Assembly: GCA_031269545.1 (NCBI GenBank)
Contig: JAISYZ010000023.1
Coordinates: 1-45,810 of the forward strand
DNA length: 45,810 bases
Reading direction: 5' to 3'
Source of the DNA: Prevotellaceae bacterium
GTDB lineage: Bacteria > Bacteroidota > Bacteroidia > Bacteroidales > UBA932
Shown here: positions 9,667-18,070 of the stretch, one piece after another
How the letters are laid out: each line of letters begins with the position of its first letter
Numbering within the stretch: position 1 is the first letter of the stretch
Notes under the pieces: model-generated
What the model saw: only the letters and a program-made list of their open reading frames with translations
Told to the model about the DNA's origin: nothing
Databases searched by the model: none
Position numbers and translations under genes: made by a program

Positions 9667-10764
9667 TTAATTTCCCAATTCCAACTGATTTTTCACCAAA
9701 TTAAAGTATTCTCCCTTATTTGCTACAAGTTGAGTATGTGTTCCCTGTTCAGATATTTGTCCGTTTACCATACAATTTAAAGATTTTCTAATGGGAAGCA
9801 ATTCTGTATGTATTTGTCCATTTGTGTATAAAAGAATCAACCATTCTATCTCTTTTTCTGCAAATTCTTTGGTAGTAAGACTAACTTTATCCGCTCCATT
9901 ATCTCCCCATTCAATAATGGGGGCAAAAAAAACATTTACTTTGTTAAAGATATTATTTTTTTTCAAAAAGTCAATCAAAATGGGAACTTCTTGGTAATTT
10001 GTACTGTCTATATTAATTCGTAATATTATTTTAGGTTTATACAACGAATATATTTCAGAATGAATGACTTTACATAGATTATTAAAAATTATATCAAAAC
10101 TTCCCTTGCCATCTTTGGTAATTCTCCGTTTATCGTGGGTTTCTTTTGTTCCGTCTATTGTTATTTGAATTGACATAACTTTGCATTTCATTAATATTGC
10201 AAAATTTTCAAGTGTCAAAAGCATAGCATTTGTAATAATGTCAGAGATATAATTTATGCTGTTTTCTTCGCAAAACTTAAACATATCTTCATAAAATTTG
10301 CAAATACAATCAAGAGCCATTAGTGGCTCTCCTCCATACCATGTAATGCATACTGTTTTATAGTTTGGATTTGTAAGAATGATATTTTTTATTCTGCCGA
10401 GCATTTTTTGTAGTATTTCATCAGACATTATTACATTAGAGTGGACTTGACCACAATAATGGCAATCAAGTTGACAATTGGCTGTCGGCTGAATTGTTGA
10501 TAAGAGAATGTTGTTATTTTGTGACATTTCATCAAATTGCAAGACAAAATTTGTTTCATCTTCATCTTCACAAACAAGTAATTCAGTTCTTACCAATTCC
10601 AATAATTCGTTGGATTTTAGATTATTCCATTCTTTATTTTTTATAAAATCAAATACTTTGGTTGGTATAAGCAACATTTCTCCTGTCTTTGTAGAAAAAC
10701 AGAGTGATAGTGCAGCATTGGTAGGCAATATTGCTACTACGGCATATTTTGATAATTTGAACAT
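9667..10764 (-). pseudogene. chimeric radical SAM peptide maturase fused to an ABC-exporter tail
   Basis: Residues 1-331 look like a RiPP-modifying radical SAM enzyme. There is an N-terminal peptide-binding-like region (1-85), then the CxxxCxxC cluster motif at Cys97, Cys101 and Cys104 (TANCQLDCHYC), the GGEPL motif and the SAM barrel. Near residue 325 (LPIRKSLNC), where a SPASM-type Fe-S domain should begin, the sequence switches to MVNGQISEQGTHTQLVANKG and ends LVKNQLELGN. That ending is the C-terminus of a peptidase-type ABC transporter. The junction is at about 9768-9774. The simplest reading is a deletion that removed the SPASM domain and nearly all of an exporter gene while staying in frame; assembly collapse is the alternative. 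It lies 11 bases after a broken outer-membrane protein gene and downstream of a peptide precursor. Maturase function is probably lost. Confidence 0.75.
9768..9774 (-). other. deletion junction between radical SAM and ABC-transporter sequence
   Basis: The Cys331 codon and the following Met codon mark the change from radical SAM to ABC-exporter sequence. The exact breakpoint cannot be fixed without an intact relative for comparison. Confidence 0.55.
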
Positions 10765-11588
10765 ATTTATTTTTATTAGTTATTTACGCGATTTTGCTCG
10801 TTTGTATTGTCAATTATTTTTACGGCGCTGGCATTGCTCTTTTTGCCCCACTGGAAGTTGTATTGCAGTGAAATTATCAATCCGCGAACCGACCAATCGC
10901 TATATCTATATGATTTCAAGCCATCTATGTCCATTTCGGAGATGTTATAAAATTTGTTGAAAATATCGTTAAATCTGATGCTTGTCTTTAAACTGTTTTT
11001 GCAAAAATTGTAATTAATGCTTATATCGGTGCGAAATCCTTGTTTTTGTTCCATAAAATATTCAATTTGCTTTGAAGTGTAACTTTCATAAGCTGTTACA
11101 TTAAATTTCGCATTCAATTTGAATGTTTGTCTCAGAGTAAATCCAAATGAAAAATTTGATTTATTAAATGCATTATTTTCAACATTTCCTCTATTCGTTT
11201 CCATCCCAATTTGGAATTGATTGTAAAAAATGAATTTCCTGAAAAGTGTAAAATTATTGTAAATGTAAGCGCCATAGTTAGATGCCTTATAATTAGATGG
11301 ATACCAAATTGTTTCATCGTTTTCCACTATTTTTATATCCGATGTATAATTGTCGAAATAATTTAAATAAGGCATAATACTTATTAAATCTTTGAATTTA
11401 TAAGATGCTTGAAATGAGTGAATTATTTCGTTTTTAAGATTGGGATTACCTCTAAAAACCGTATTATAATTGTAGTTGTACTCAAACGGGGTAATCTGGC
11501 TGAATGCAGGGCGTTGAATTTTTTTTGTATAAGTTAAATCAATGAAATGCAGTTTGTTGTCTGTTTTATAACCAATGCTTAACGATGG

Positions 11589-11596
11589 AAAAAAAA
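11589..11596 (-). other. 8-base homopolymer causing frameshift
   Basis: A run of 8 A on the plus strand (8 T in the gene). Removing one base joins the two barrel pieces seamlessly through GDFFPSLSIG. It could be sequencing error, a fixed mutation or a phase-variable slippage site. Confidence 0.75.
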
Positions 11597-12459
11597 TCGC
11601 CATCTCTTACAGGTTTGTCTGATACGTTGTTAAATGCTGCATTTCTAAAAAAATATTCATATCGTGCGCCTAAAGAAAAGTTGAAATTTGATTTTTCAAA
11701 AAAATAAATGGCATAAAGAGCTGTAACATTCTCTTTGAAATTGAATTGCACGTCTGAAATTATATTTTGAAAATTTGTATTCAGCAACGAATATTTTCCC
11801 TCAAAGTGAGTGAAACGTCCGCCAATTTCTACCTTGTGGTTATCATTGAAATTGTGTTCATAATCGGAATTAATAATATAAGTTTGATTTTTTTCATTGC
11901 TTAATACATTCTGATTAAGCGAATTAAATTGTCCATTGTAAGAATCAATTTTATTATTCAGTAAATTTTTTACATCAATAAAAGAGAAATAAGAACTTAA
12001 TGTGTTTTTCTTGTTTTTTAATACATGAAAAACGCTGGTAATCAAAGCGTTCTTTTTTATATTTTGATTATTAAAAGATATTATCAACGAATCGGGTTTG
12101 TTATCCAAATCGTAGAACGAGCTTTCTGTTTTTGTTATACTGCTGTTCTTTGGCAGATTGGAAAAATTTATTGATGCGCCAATTTGGTTAAATTTGTTCA
12201 TTTCGTATGTAAGCGTTGCCGATGTTTCCAACTCTTGACCTGTTCGGTTATGGTATTGCAGAAACGATTCAAAGGTGTTTTCAAACATTTGCCAGCCGTT
12301 GTCGTTCACTTTTCCATTGTTGAAAAAATAGTTGAAGTTACCTTCAAAAGTTAATTTTCCGAAGTTGGCATCCAATTCCACATTGTTGTAATGCGAATAT
12401 TTACCATTTATCAGTGCGGCTGTATAAATACTTGCAGAATAGCCTTTGTTTTCATTTTT

Positions 12460-12462
12460 TTA
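12460..12462 (-). other. in-frame premature stop (TAA)
   Basis: The codon sits between IIL and KNENKGYS, and the frame is otherwise unbroken on both sides (13104 and 12381 are in the same frame). A single base change from AAA would restore Lys, giving the usual NIILKK motif of this family. Confidence 0.75.
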
Positions 12463-13153
12463 CAAAATGATATTTATTACTGCATCATAATTTGCCTGAT
12501 ATTTCGCCGAAGGATTGCTCATCACCTCTATCTTATCTATCTGATTCGTTTGTAATTGTGAAACATTAATAGAGGTTTCACGTCCGTTAACAAGGTACAA
12601 TATTCGCGTTTTTCCCAGTATGCTGACTTTGTTACCATTAACCATTACACCCGGAATGATGCCTATAATGTCACTGAATTGCGTGTTTTGAAAAATCGGA
12701 CTGTTATTATTTACAGTAAGTGTTGTTACGCCAAAACTGCGAGATAAATTTTTCCTTCGTGCGGTAACTACTGCTTCGTCCAAATTAAAAATTTTGTCCT
12801 CCCACAAATAAAAAGTTTTTTGGCTTCCGTCAATCATAATTTTATCTTCGTAATATTCAAATTTAGAAGCAGCTATGCTTACATTGTAAATACCTTTCTG
12901 TAATTCTGCACTAAGCATGCCCTCTTCATTTGAATAATAACAAGTTGTATCAGCAATAACAGTGTCGGTAAAACAAAGTTTTGCATCTGCAACGGGTTTC
13001 AAATCATCAACCGACAATACTTTGAAGTCGGTTTTAATTGATTGAGCCATAGCAAGAGATGACACAAAAATTAAAATATTGAATGTTAAATATTTCATAT
13101 GCATTTAAAAAACTTGGTGCAAATTCTTATTGCACCAAGTTCATTCAGTTCAG

Positions 13154-13342
13154 TCAATCCAAACCCGTCTTTAACGTTGCTTGGTAACAACCGCAAGCCA
13201 AAGCACTTCCACCAGTGCACCCATTGCCCTTGGGCTCAATTCCACCCTTAATAGAACGAGTAAAATCACTTGTTAGAACTTCAACTTCTCCAGATGTAAC
13301 TATCTGAGGAAGCATTTGGTTAAAAAAATCATTTTTTTTCAT
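13154..13342 (-). CDS. RiPP precursor peptide with GG leader
   Basis: A 62-residue peptide beginning MKKNDFFNQMLPQIVTSG. A leader of about 35 residues ends FTRSIKGG, a double-glycine site typical of peptides exported by peptidase-containing ABC transporters. The likely core is 28 residues, IEPKGNGCTGGSALACGCYQ followed by ATLKTGLD, with three Cys and several Gly. I chose ATG at 13342 because the upstream in-frame ATG (13411) would add 23 residues not expected of a leader. It is the first gene of the minus-strand locus with the barrel protein and radical SAM enzyme, and has its own TAAATTTG promoter box. It resembles the GG-type radical SAM natural-product precursors of Bacteroidales. The modification chemistry is unknown, and with the maturase and exporter broken the peptide is probably not matured. 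Confidence 0.72.
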   Translation of the reverse strand: MKKNDFFNQMLPQIVTSGEVEVLTSDFTRSIKGGIEPKGNGCTGGSALACGCYQATLKTGLD

Positions 13343-13388
13343 ATTAGACAATTTAAATTGAAAAATTAATTTTTGTTTCTCATTTTTC

Positions 13389-13413
13389 AATTGCGTGGAA
13401 CAGTTCCGCAATT
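13389..13413. promoter_or_regulatory. dyad/hairpin in the leader of the RiPP locus
   Basis: AATTGC (13389-13394) pairs with GCAATT (13108+305, i.e. 13408-13413), and GGAAC (13397-13401) with GTTCC (13103+300, i.e. 13403-13407), with a 2-base bulge. It lies between the promoter box and the precursor ATG, so it could be an operator or a 5'-UTR hairpin. The function is inferred only from position. Confidence 0.45.
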
Positions 13414-13438
13414 ATATAAAAATAAATTTTAAACGCTG

Positions 13439-13472
13439 CAAATTTAATGATTTTTATTTAAAAATATGCAAA
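13439..13472 (-). promoter_or_regulatory. promoter of the RiPP locus
   Basis: On the minus strand TAAATTTG occupies 13446-13439 and TTTG occupies 13472-13469, a spacing of 22 bases, slightly longer than the usual 19-21. It is about 97 bases upstream of the precursor ATG. Confidence 0.55.
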
Positions 13473-13865
13473 TAGTTTAATAAAATTATCGTTAAGTTTT
13501 ATTAAATTTATTTGCTTGTAAATTGTAATTTTATTTATTTTATCTAATATCCTATTCTACTTACAAATATGTAAAATTTATTTGCTTATTATTTATATTT
13601 GATATTTTTTAACCTCATTTATAAATGTTTTATCGCAAATAATATGAAAAGCCTTATGAATATCAGAATAAATTACAAGTATTATATATAAACTCCCAAA
13701 AGAACGTATTTGATTTTTAACATTTTAGAAAAAATCGGCAATATTTTTTGCTTTTTACAGGATAATATTTACATTAAAGTAGCAAGTATAATAATTAATT
13801 GCTCCTTAAAAATTATTTAGATTATTTATTAATAAATAATTACAAGTAAGAATTAATGAAAAAAA

Positions 13866-13904
13866 TTGCAGGGTTTTGCAGTATATATTGTTCAAACTCT
13901 GCAA
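13866..13904. repeat. 39-base hairpin repeat, copy B
   Basis: Relative of the hairpin at 82-120, same length with 7 differences. The right arm (CAAACTCTGCAA) has begun to diverge from the left (TTGCAGGGTTTTG), so the stem is imperfect. It lies in the 870-base gene-free region between the RiPP promoter and the plus-strand cluster. Confidence 0.65.
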
Positions 13905-13950
13905 ATATAAAAAAAAATTTCATAAATCATTAGACAGATAATTGTCAATG

Positions 13951-13970
13951 AAAATGTCCCGTCAGGGATA
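13951..13970. repeat. short palindromic repeat, copy B (inverted)
   Basis: AAAATGTCCCGTCAGGGATA is the reverse orientation of the element at 7-26. Here it lies between the 39-base hairpin and the CTTTTTAAGGAT module, making that interval 116 bases instead of 52. It may therefore be an insertion of a separate small element into the composite repeat. Confidence 0.55.
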
Positions 13971-14019
13971 GCCATCATGCTCAATGGCTGTTTATTAATT
14001 TTTGTGTCTGGAAAACTTA

Positions 14020-14050
14020 CTTTTTAAGGATTGACTACTTAATATAAATC
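14020..14050 (+). repeat. CTTTTTAAGGAT intergenic module, copy B
   Basis: Matches 173-203 at 26 of 31 positions, starting with an identical 12 bases. It is about 160 bases upstream of the promoter box of the acyl-CoA cluster. Nothing recognisable was seen in 13473-13865. Confidence 0.5.
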
Positions 14051-14206
14051 AAATAAATATAATAAGTCTTTTCATCGTCAACCTGCATTTGACATATTTG
14101 TTTTCACTTATTATCAATATATTATGTATAAATAAATAAAATTTAAGTATTACAGTCAACATGATGATAATTTAAAATAAATAATTATTCTGCCTGCAAC
14201 TTTCAT

Positions 14207-14214
14207 TACCTTTG
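14207..14214 (+). promoter_or_regulatory. minus-7 box TACCTTTG of the acyl-CoA cluster
   Basis: Exact TAnnTTTG match about 100 bases before the reductase ATG. No clear minus-33 element. The implied leader of roughly 90 bases contains a short reading frame at 14227-14283. Confidence 0.55.
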
Positions 14215-14226
14215 AAAAAAATAATC

Positions 14227-14283
14227 ATGAATAAATTAACTTTGACAAAATACATTATCCTGATTATCGAAAATATTTGTTAA
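14227..14283 (+). CDS. possible 18-residue leader peptide
   Basis: ATG to TAA encodes MNKLTLTKYIILIIENIC. It lies wholly within the predicted 5' leader of the reductase gene, 27 bases before its ATG. It could be a regulatory leader peptide, a small hydrophobic peptide, or chance in A/T-rich DNA. No domain evidence supports it. Confidence 0.2.
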   Translation: MNKLTLTKYIILIIENIC

Positions 14284-14310
14284 ATTATTAATTAAACAAA
14301 ACAATAAAAT

Positions 14311-15057
14311 ATGAAAAAAAGATTAGAAAACAAAATTGCTGTTATTACAGGTGGCGCAGATGGAATAGGAAAATCAACTGCTTTACGTTTTGCATCCGAA
14401 GGCGCTGTTGTTGTAATATGGGACATGAATGTTGAAAAAGGTGAAGCGACAGCAACCGAAATTAATCAGTCTGGCGGAAAAGCCACATTTATGAAAGTAA
14501 ATACGGCAGTGTACGCTGAAGTAGAAGCAGCCACAAAGCAAGTTGTTGAACTTTATGGTAAAGTGGAAATTTTGATAAACAACGCCGGTATTACTCGCGA
14601 TGCGACAATCAAAAAAATGACACCTGAATTATGGCAACAAGTTATTGATGTTAACCTCACAGGCGTATTTAATTGTGCAAAATGCGCCGCCGAAGTGATG
14701 ACAGAAAACGGTTGGGGACGTATTATTAATGCATCGTCGGTAGTAGCCTTATATGGAAATTTCGGACAAACCAACTATGTTGCTACCAAAGCAGGCTTGA
14801 TAGGCATAACTAAAACTTTGGCAAAAGAACTTGGACGTAAAGGAGTTACTGTCAATGCTGTTGCTCCCGGATTTATTGCAACCGAAATGGTAAAAAAAAT
14901 GCCGCCCGAAGTATTGAAATCGATGGAAGAAAAAGTGCCTTTGAAACGGCTCGGTTTACCCGAAGAAATTGCAGCGGCATACGCATTTCTTGCAAGCGAC
15001 GATGCGGCTTATATCAACGGAACTGTACTCAGCGTAGATGGAGGAATTACTATTTAG
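14311..15057 (+). CDS. short-chain dehydrogenase, acetoacetyl-CoA/3-oxoacyl reductase type
   Basis: NAD(P)-dependent oxidoreductase of 248 residues, close to FabG and PhaB. It has the Rossmann motif TGGADGIG (residues 13-20), NNAG (90-93), Asn115, Ser143, Tyr156 and Lys160, all catalytic positions intact. The GQTNYVATKAGL stretch is especially like PhaB acetoacetyl-CoA reductases. Within this cluster, with a CoA-transferase and KAS III-like proteins, interconversion of 3-hydroxyacyl-CoA and 3-oxoacyl-CoA is more likely than housekeeping fatty-acid synthesis (inference). First gene of the plus-strand cluster; the symporter starts 60 bases later. Confidence 0.88.
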   Translation: MKKRLENKIAVITGGADGIGKSTALRFASEGAVVVIWDMNVEKGEATATEINQSGGKATFMKVNTAVYAEVEAATKQVVELYGKVEILINNAGITRDATIKKMTPELWQQVIDVNLTGVFNCAKCAAEVMTENGWGRIINASSVVALYGNFGQTNYVATKAGLIGITKTLAKELGRKGVTVNAVAPGFIATEMVKKMPPEVLKSMEEKVPLKRLGLPEEIAAAYAFLASDDAAYINGTVLSVDGGITI

Positions 15058-15116
15058 CAAAACACTGAATCTTCAAGTATTTATAATGTAAAATCTAATA
15101 TTTAAATCTAAAAAAT

Positions 15117-16670
15117 ATGGCAACAACACCTCAAGTAATAGGAGCATCTATCCTGTTTGTATTTTACGGAATTACAATTTTGTATTTCGTGATTAAAGGT
15201 TCGCGAAAAACAAAAAATATCAATGATTATGCATTGGGAAACATTAATTTTTCACCGGTATTTGTAGGACTTTCACTGGCTGCCGCTATGACAAGCGCCG
15301 CTACATTTATCATTAATCCCGGCTTAGTCGCAAACTTTGGCATTAGCGGATTTCTTTCTTATGGAATATTTTTCCCGATAGGTTCTATCGTTTCTCTTAT
15401 AATTTTAACTAAAAGTTTCAGGCGATACGGACAGTCTGTAAATGCCTTATCGCTGGCAAGCTGGATTGGCGGTCGTTACAAAAGCAAAGGATATGCGCTT
15501 TTTGTAGCCTTTCTTTCTATTTTGCTTATCACGTTTATTGTACTGATTATAGTAGCCTTAACAAAAGTAATTGCACAGGCGCTTAATGCTAATGAAATAT
15601 ACGTATTGGCAATCACTACGGCGTTTATTTTCGGTTATATGATGTTCGGAGGAGCAAATTCGATGGTTTATACCAATGCAATACAGGCAATTGTTATGAT
15701 AATAGTAGCCTTAATAATGATAGGTTCAGGCATTCAGTTTTTTGAAAACGGAATAACAGGTTTTTTTGAAAAATTATTTAACATAGACCCTAATCTGGTG
15801 AAACCAACGAATCCCGACAGTCCTCTGTTCCGCGACTTTTTTGAAATCGCAGTAGCGCAAATCATTGTTGGAATAGCCGTAGTCTGTCAGCCGCACATCA
15901 TAACAAAATCGCTGCTGTTGAAAAAAGAAAAAGATGTAAATAAATTCCTGACTACTGCAACTATTGTTCAATTTCTTTTCTTTCTTGTTGTTGTGGCAGG
16001 TTTATATGCGCGTCTGCATTTCCCCGACAAGATGCAAAACGGCGTTCCTTTAAACAACGACAGTTTTATTCCGACTTATGTAATCAGCATCTTTTCGGGC
16101 GGTATTTCAGCCTTGTTGATTGGTTTGCTGGTCATCATCGGATTGATGAGCGCAGGATTCTCAACTATCGAAGGATTGATACAATCGTTAAGTACTACTA
16201 TTACAACCGATATTATCAAACCTTTATTTGGAAGTAAAATCAAAAATGCAAATAAATACATTACAATAAACCGAATAGCGATAATCGCTTTGGCCATAGT
16301 TACCTTTATAGTTGCCAGAGATCAGATATTACATCCGAATTTGAGCGTAGCAATATTTGCTCAAAATGGCGTTTATGCATATTTTTCAATTATTTTTACG
16401 CCTATTATTTTCGGTATTTTTATAAAAAATGTCAAAACAAAGGCTCCGCTGATAGCATCCGTTACGGCAATGATAACTTATTTCATGGTATATTACGGAT
16501 TGCCTTCATTGGTCAATTCGGGAACAATTGATTTAGGTTACATCAATACCTATTTGTCGGGCGCAGTTCGCAATCCTGCTATTGCTGCCGCTACTGCTAT
16601 TGTATTGTCTGTAACGGTTGGTATGATTATTCATTTTATAACGCGAAAAAATATCTCAAAAGACAAATAA
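15117..16670 (+). CDS. sodium:solute symporter (SSS family)
   Basis: A 517-residue inner-membrane protein with about 13 hydrophobic helices, the normal SSS size and pattern. Visible family features are the SLAAAMTSAATFIINPG stretch near residues 59-75, where SSS proteins carry their early conserved helix, and GLMSAGFSTIEGLIQSLSTT near residues 341-360, where sodium-coordinating Ser/Thr lie in relatives. The substrate is not readable from sequence. Because the next gene is a CoA-transferase, a monocarboxylate or hydroxy-acid is the best guess. The gene ends 10 bases before the CoA-transferase, strongly suggesting cotranscription. Confidence 0.88.
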   Translation: MATTPQVIGASILFVFYGITILYFVIKGSRKTKNINDYALGNINFSPVFVGLSLAAAMTSAATFIINPGLVANFGISGFLSYGIFFPIGSIVSLIILTKSFRRYGQSVNALSLASWIGGRYKSKGYALFVAFLSILLITFIVLIIVALTKVIAQALNANEIYVLAITTAFIFGYMMFGGANSMVYTNAIQAIVMIIVALIMIGSGIQFFENGITGFFEKLFNIDPNLVKPTNPDSPLFRDFFEIAVAQIIVGIAVVCQPHIITKSLLLKKEKDVNKFLTTATIVQFLFFLVVVAGLYARLHFPDKMQNGVPLNNDSFIPTYVISIFSGGISALLIGLLVIIGLMSAGFSTIEGLIQSLSTTITTDIIKPLFGSKIKNANKYITINRIAIIALAIVTFIVARDQILHPNLSVAIFAQNGVYAYFSIIFTPIIFGIFIKNVKTKAPLIASVTAMITYFMVYYGLPSLVNSGTIDLGYINTYLSGAVRNPAIAAATAIVLSVTVGMIIHFITRKNISKDK

Positions 16671-16680
16671 AATTAAACTT

Positions 16681-17997
16681 ATGATTGATTTCGATAAAAT
16701 ATACAAAAGCAAACTCATTACTCCCGAAGAAGTGGCAGGATTATTGAAAAGCGACAGCGATGTAATAGTTGCACAGTGCGCTTCCGAGCCACAGGGATGC
16801 ATGGCTCAATTTCATTTGGCAAAAGATAGTGTTCGAGATGTTAAAGTATTTTCGGTACTCACACTGAAACCTTACGATTTTTATATGAAACCCGAAATGA
16901 AAGGACATTTTGAATTATGCAGTTGGTTTCATGCTCCCGGTTCGCGTAAAGCATTGAAAGAAAAAACAGGCACAGTAACTTATGTACCGAATATGTTGCA
17001 TCGTGCGGCATCAGACAGGATAAAAGTGCGCCGACCGCACATGTTTGTAGGCACTTGCACTCCTCCCGACGAAAAAGGTTTTGTGTCGTTATCGTTGGGA
17101 ATTACGTATGAAAAAGATGTTTTGGAAGCCGCCGAAATTTCGGTGCTGGAAGTGAACGACAAGTTACCGCGTACATTTGGCGATACTCATGTACACGTGT
17201 CGGATGTCGATTATTTTGTGGAATATTCGCAAACGCCTCCTGTTCTTCCTTCACCCGAACCCGACGATGTTGCAATGGCTATTGGCAAACATATTGCCGA
17301 TTTGGTCGAAGACTGTTCTACCATTCAACTTGGCATAGGCGAAATTCCTAATGCCGCTGCATTGATGCTAAAAGGCAAAAAAGATTTGGGCGTACATACA
17401 GAAATGATGGTTGATTCGATGATGGAATTATACGAAATGGGCGTCATTACCAATAAACAAAAAAGTGTACATAAAGGAAAATTCATTTGCACATTTGCCA
17501 TGGGTAGCGAAAAACTGTACCGCTGGTTAGACAACAATCAGGCAGTCGAATTTTTACGCGGAAGTTATGTTAACGATCCATGTTTTATGCGGCAAAACTC
17601 AAAAATGGTATCAATAAATACCTGTATTATGATTGATTTCACAGGACAGGTTGCCAGCGAAAGCATAGGTACAGAACAATATTCGGGAACCGGCGGACAA
17701 AGCGATACCGCAATCGGCGCAACAGAAGGCTTGGATGGAAAAGGAAAATCAATTATTGCCTGCCGTTCGACAGCAAGAAACGGCGCCATATCAACTGTTG
17801 TTCCTGTTTTGCCTGAAGGCACAGGCGTAACATTGCACAGAAGCAATACCGACTACGTTGTAACAGAATTTGGAAGCGTCAGACTTACAGGTCTTACAGT
17901 CAGAGAACGCACACAGGCATTGATTTCGATAGCGCATCCCGATTTTAGAGAGTCATTACGGCAAAAAGCCATTGAAATAGGGTATTTGTATAATTAA
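16681..17997 (+). CDS. acetyl-CoA hydrolase/CoA-transferase family protein (4-hydroxybutyrate CoA-transferase-like)
   Basis: Transfers CoA from a donor such as acetyl-CoA to a carboxylic acid. The 438 residues match the class I 4-hydroxybutyrate/butyrate CoA-transferase family. Conserved stretches are GIGEIPNAAALML, VHTEMMVDSMMELYE, with Glu241 at the position of the catalytic Glu of 4-hydroxybutyrate CoA-transferase, and GQVASESIGTEQYSGTGGQS. It probably activates the acid imported by the upstream symporter. The specific acid cannot be told. It ends in a 7-base tandem repeat that separates it from the first KAS III-like gene. Confidence 0.88.
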   Translation: MIDFDKIYKSKLITPEEVAGLLKSDSDVIVAQCASEPQGCMAQFHLAKDSVRDVKVFSVLTLKPYDFYMKPEMKGHFELCSWFHAPGSRKALKEKTGTVTYVPNMLHRAASDRIKVRRPHMFVGTCTPPDEKGFVSLSLGITYEKDVLEAAEISVLEVNDKLPRTFGDTHVHVSDVDYFVEYSQTPPVLPSPEPDDVAMAIGKHIADLVEDCSTIQLGIGEIPNAAALMLKGKKDLGVHTEMMVDSMMELYEMGVITNKQKSVHKGKFICTFAMGSEKLYRWLDNNQAVEFLRGSYVNDPCFMRQNSKMVSINTCIMIDFTGQVASESIGTEQYSGTGGQSDTAIGATEGLDGKGKSIIACRSTARNGAISTVVPVLPEGTGVTLHRSNTDYVVTEFGSVRLTGLTVRERTQALISIAHPDFRESLRQKAIEIGYLYN

Positions 17998-18017
17998 TAA
18001 TTAATAATTAATAATTA
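17994..18017 (+). repeat. 7-base tandem repeat (TTAATAA, 3 full copies)
   Basis: Three complete TTAATAA units and a partial fourth begin within the CoA-transferase stop region. The repeat places several TAA codons in tandem and could vary in number by slippage. No function is evident. Confidence 0.6.
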
Positions 18018-18070
18018 AGAGAAAATTACTTTACAAACTTTATAACTGAACAAACAAATCAACAAACAAA

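Larger units (their letters stand above)
10776..13104 (-). pseudogene. outer-membrane beta-barrel (TonB-receptor-like) protein, two lesions
   Basis: Three consecutive reading-frame pieces form one protein of about 775 residues. The first (13104-12460) has a signal peptide ending SSLAMAQ, a carboxypeptidase-regulatory-like domain and a plug with LDEAVVTARRK and GVMVNGNKVSILGKT. It stops at TAA (12462-12460) inside NIIL-stop-KNENKGYSA, where relatives usually have Lys, so this is an in-frame nonsense change. The second piece continues in the same frame to a frameshift at an 8-T run (minus strand, 11596-11589). Seven T would restore DFFPSLSIGYKTD. The third piece carries the barrel C-terminus ending near SLQYNFQWGKK. 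Such barrel proteins often sit in Bacteroidota RiPP loci. Both lesions could be real decay or, for the homopolymer, sequencing error. Confidence 0.85.

Noticed and set aside
13620..13860. Possible small RNA or leader in the large gene-free region
   Set aside because: Only A/T-rich sequence without conserved structure, terminator or promoter box was found.
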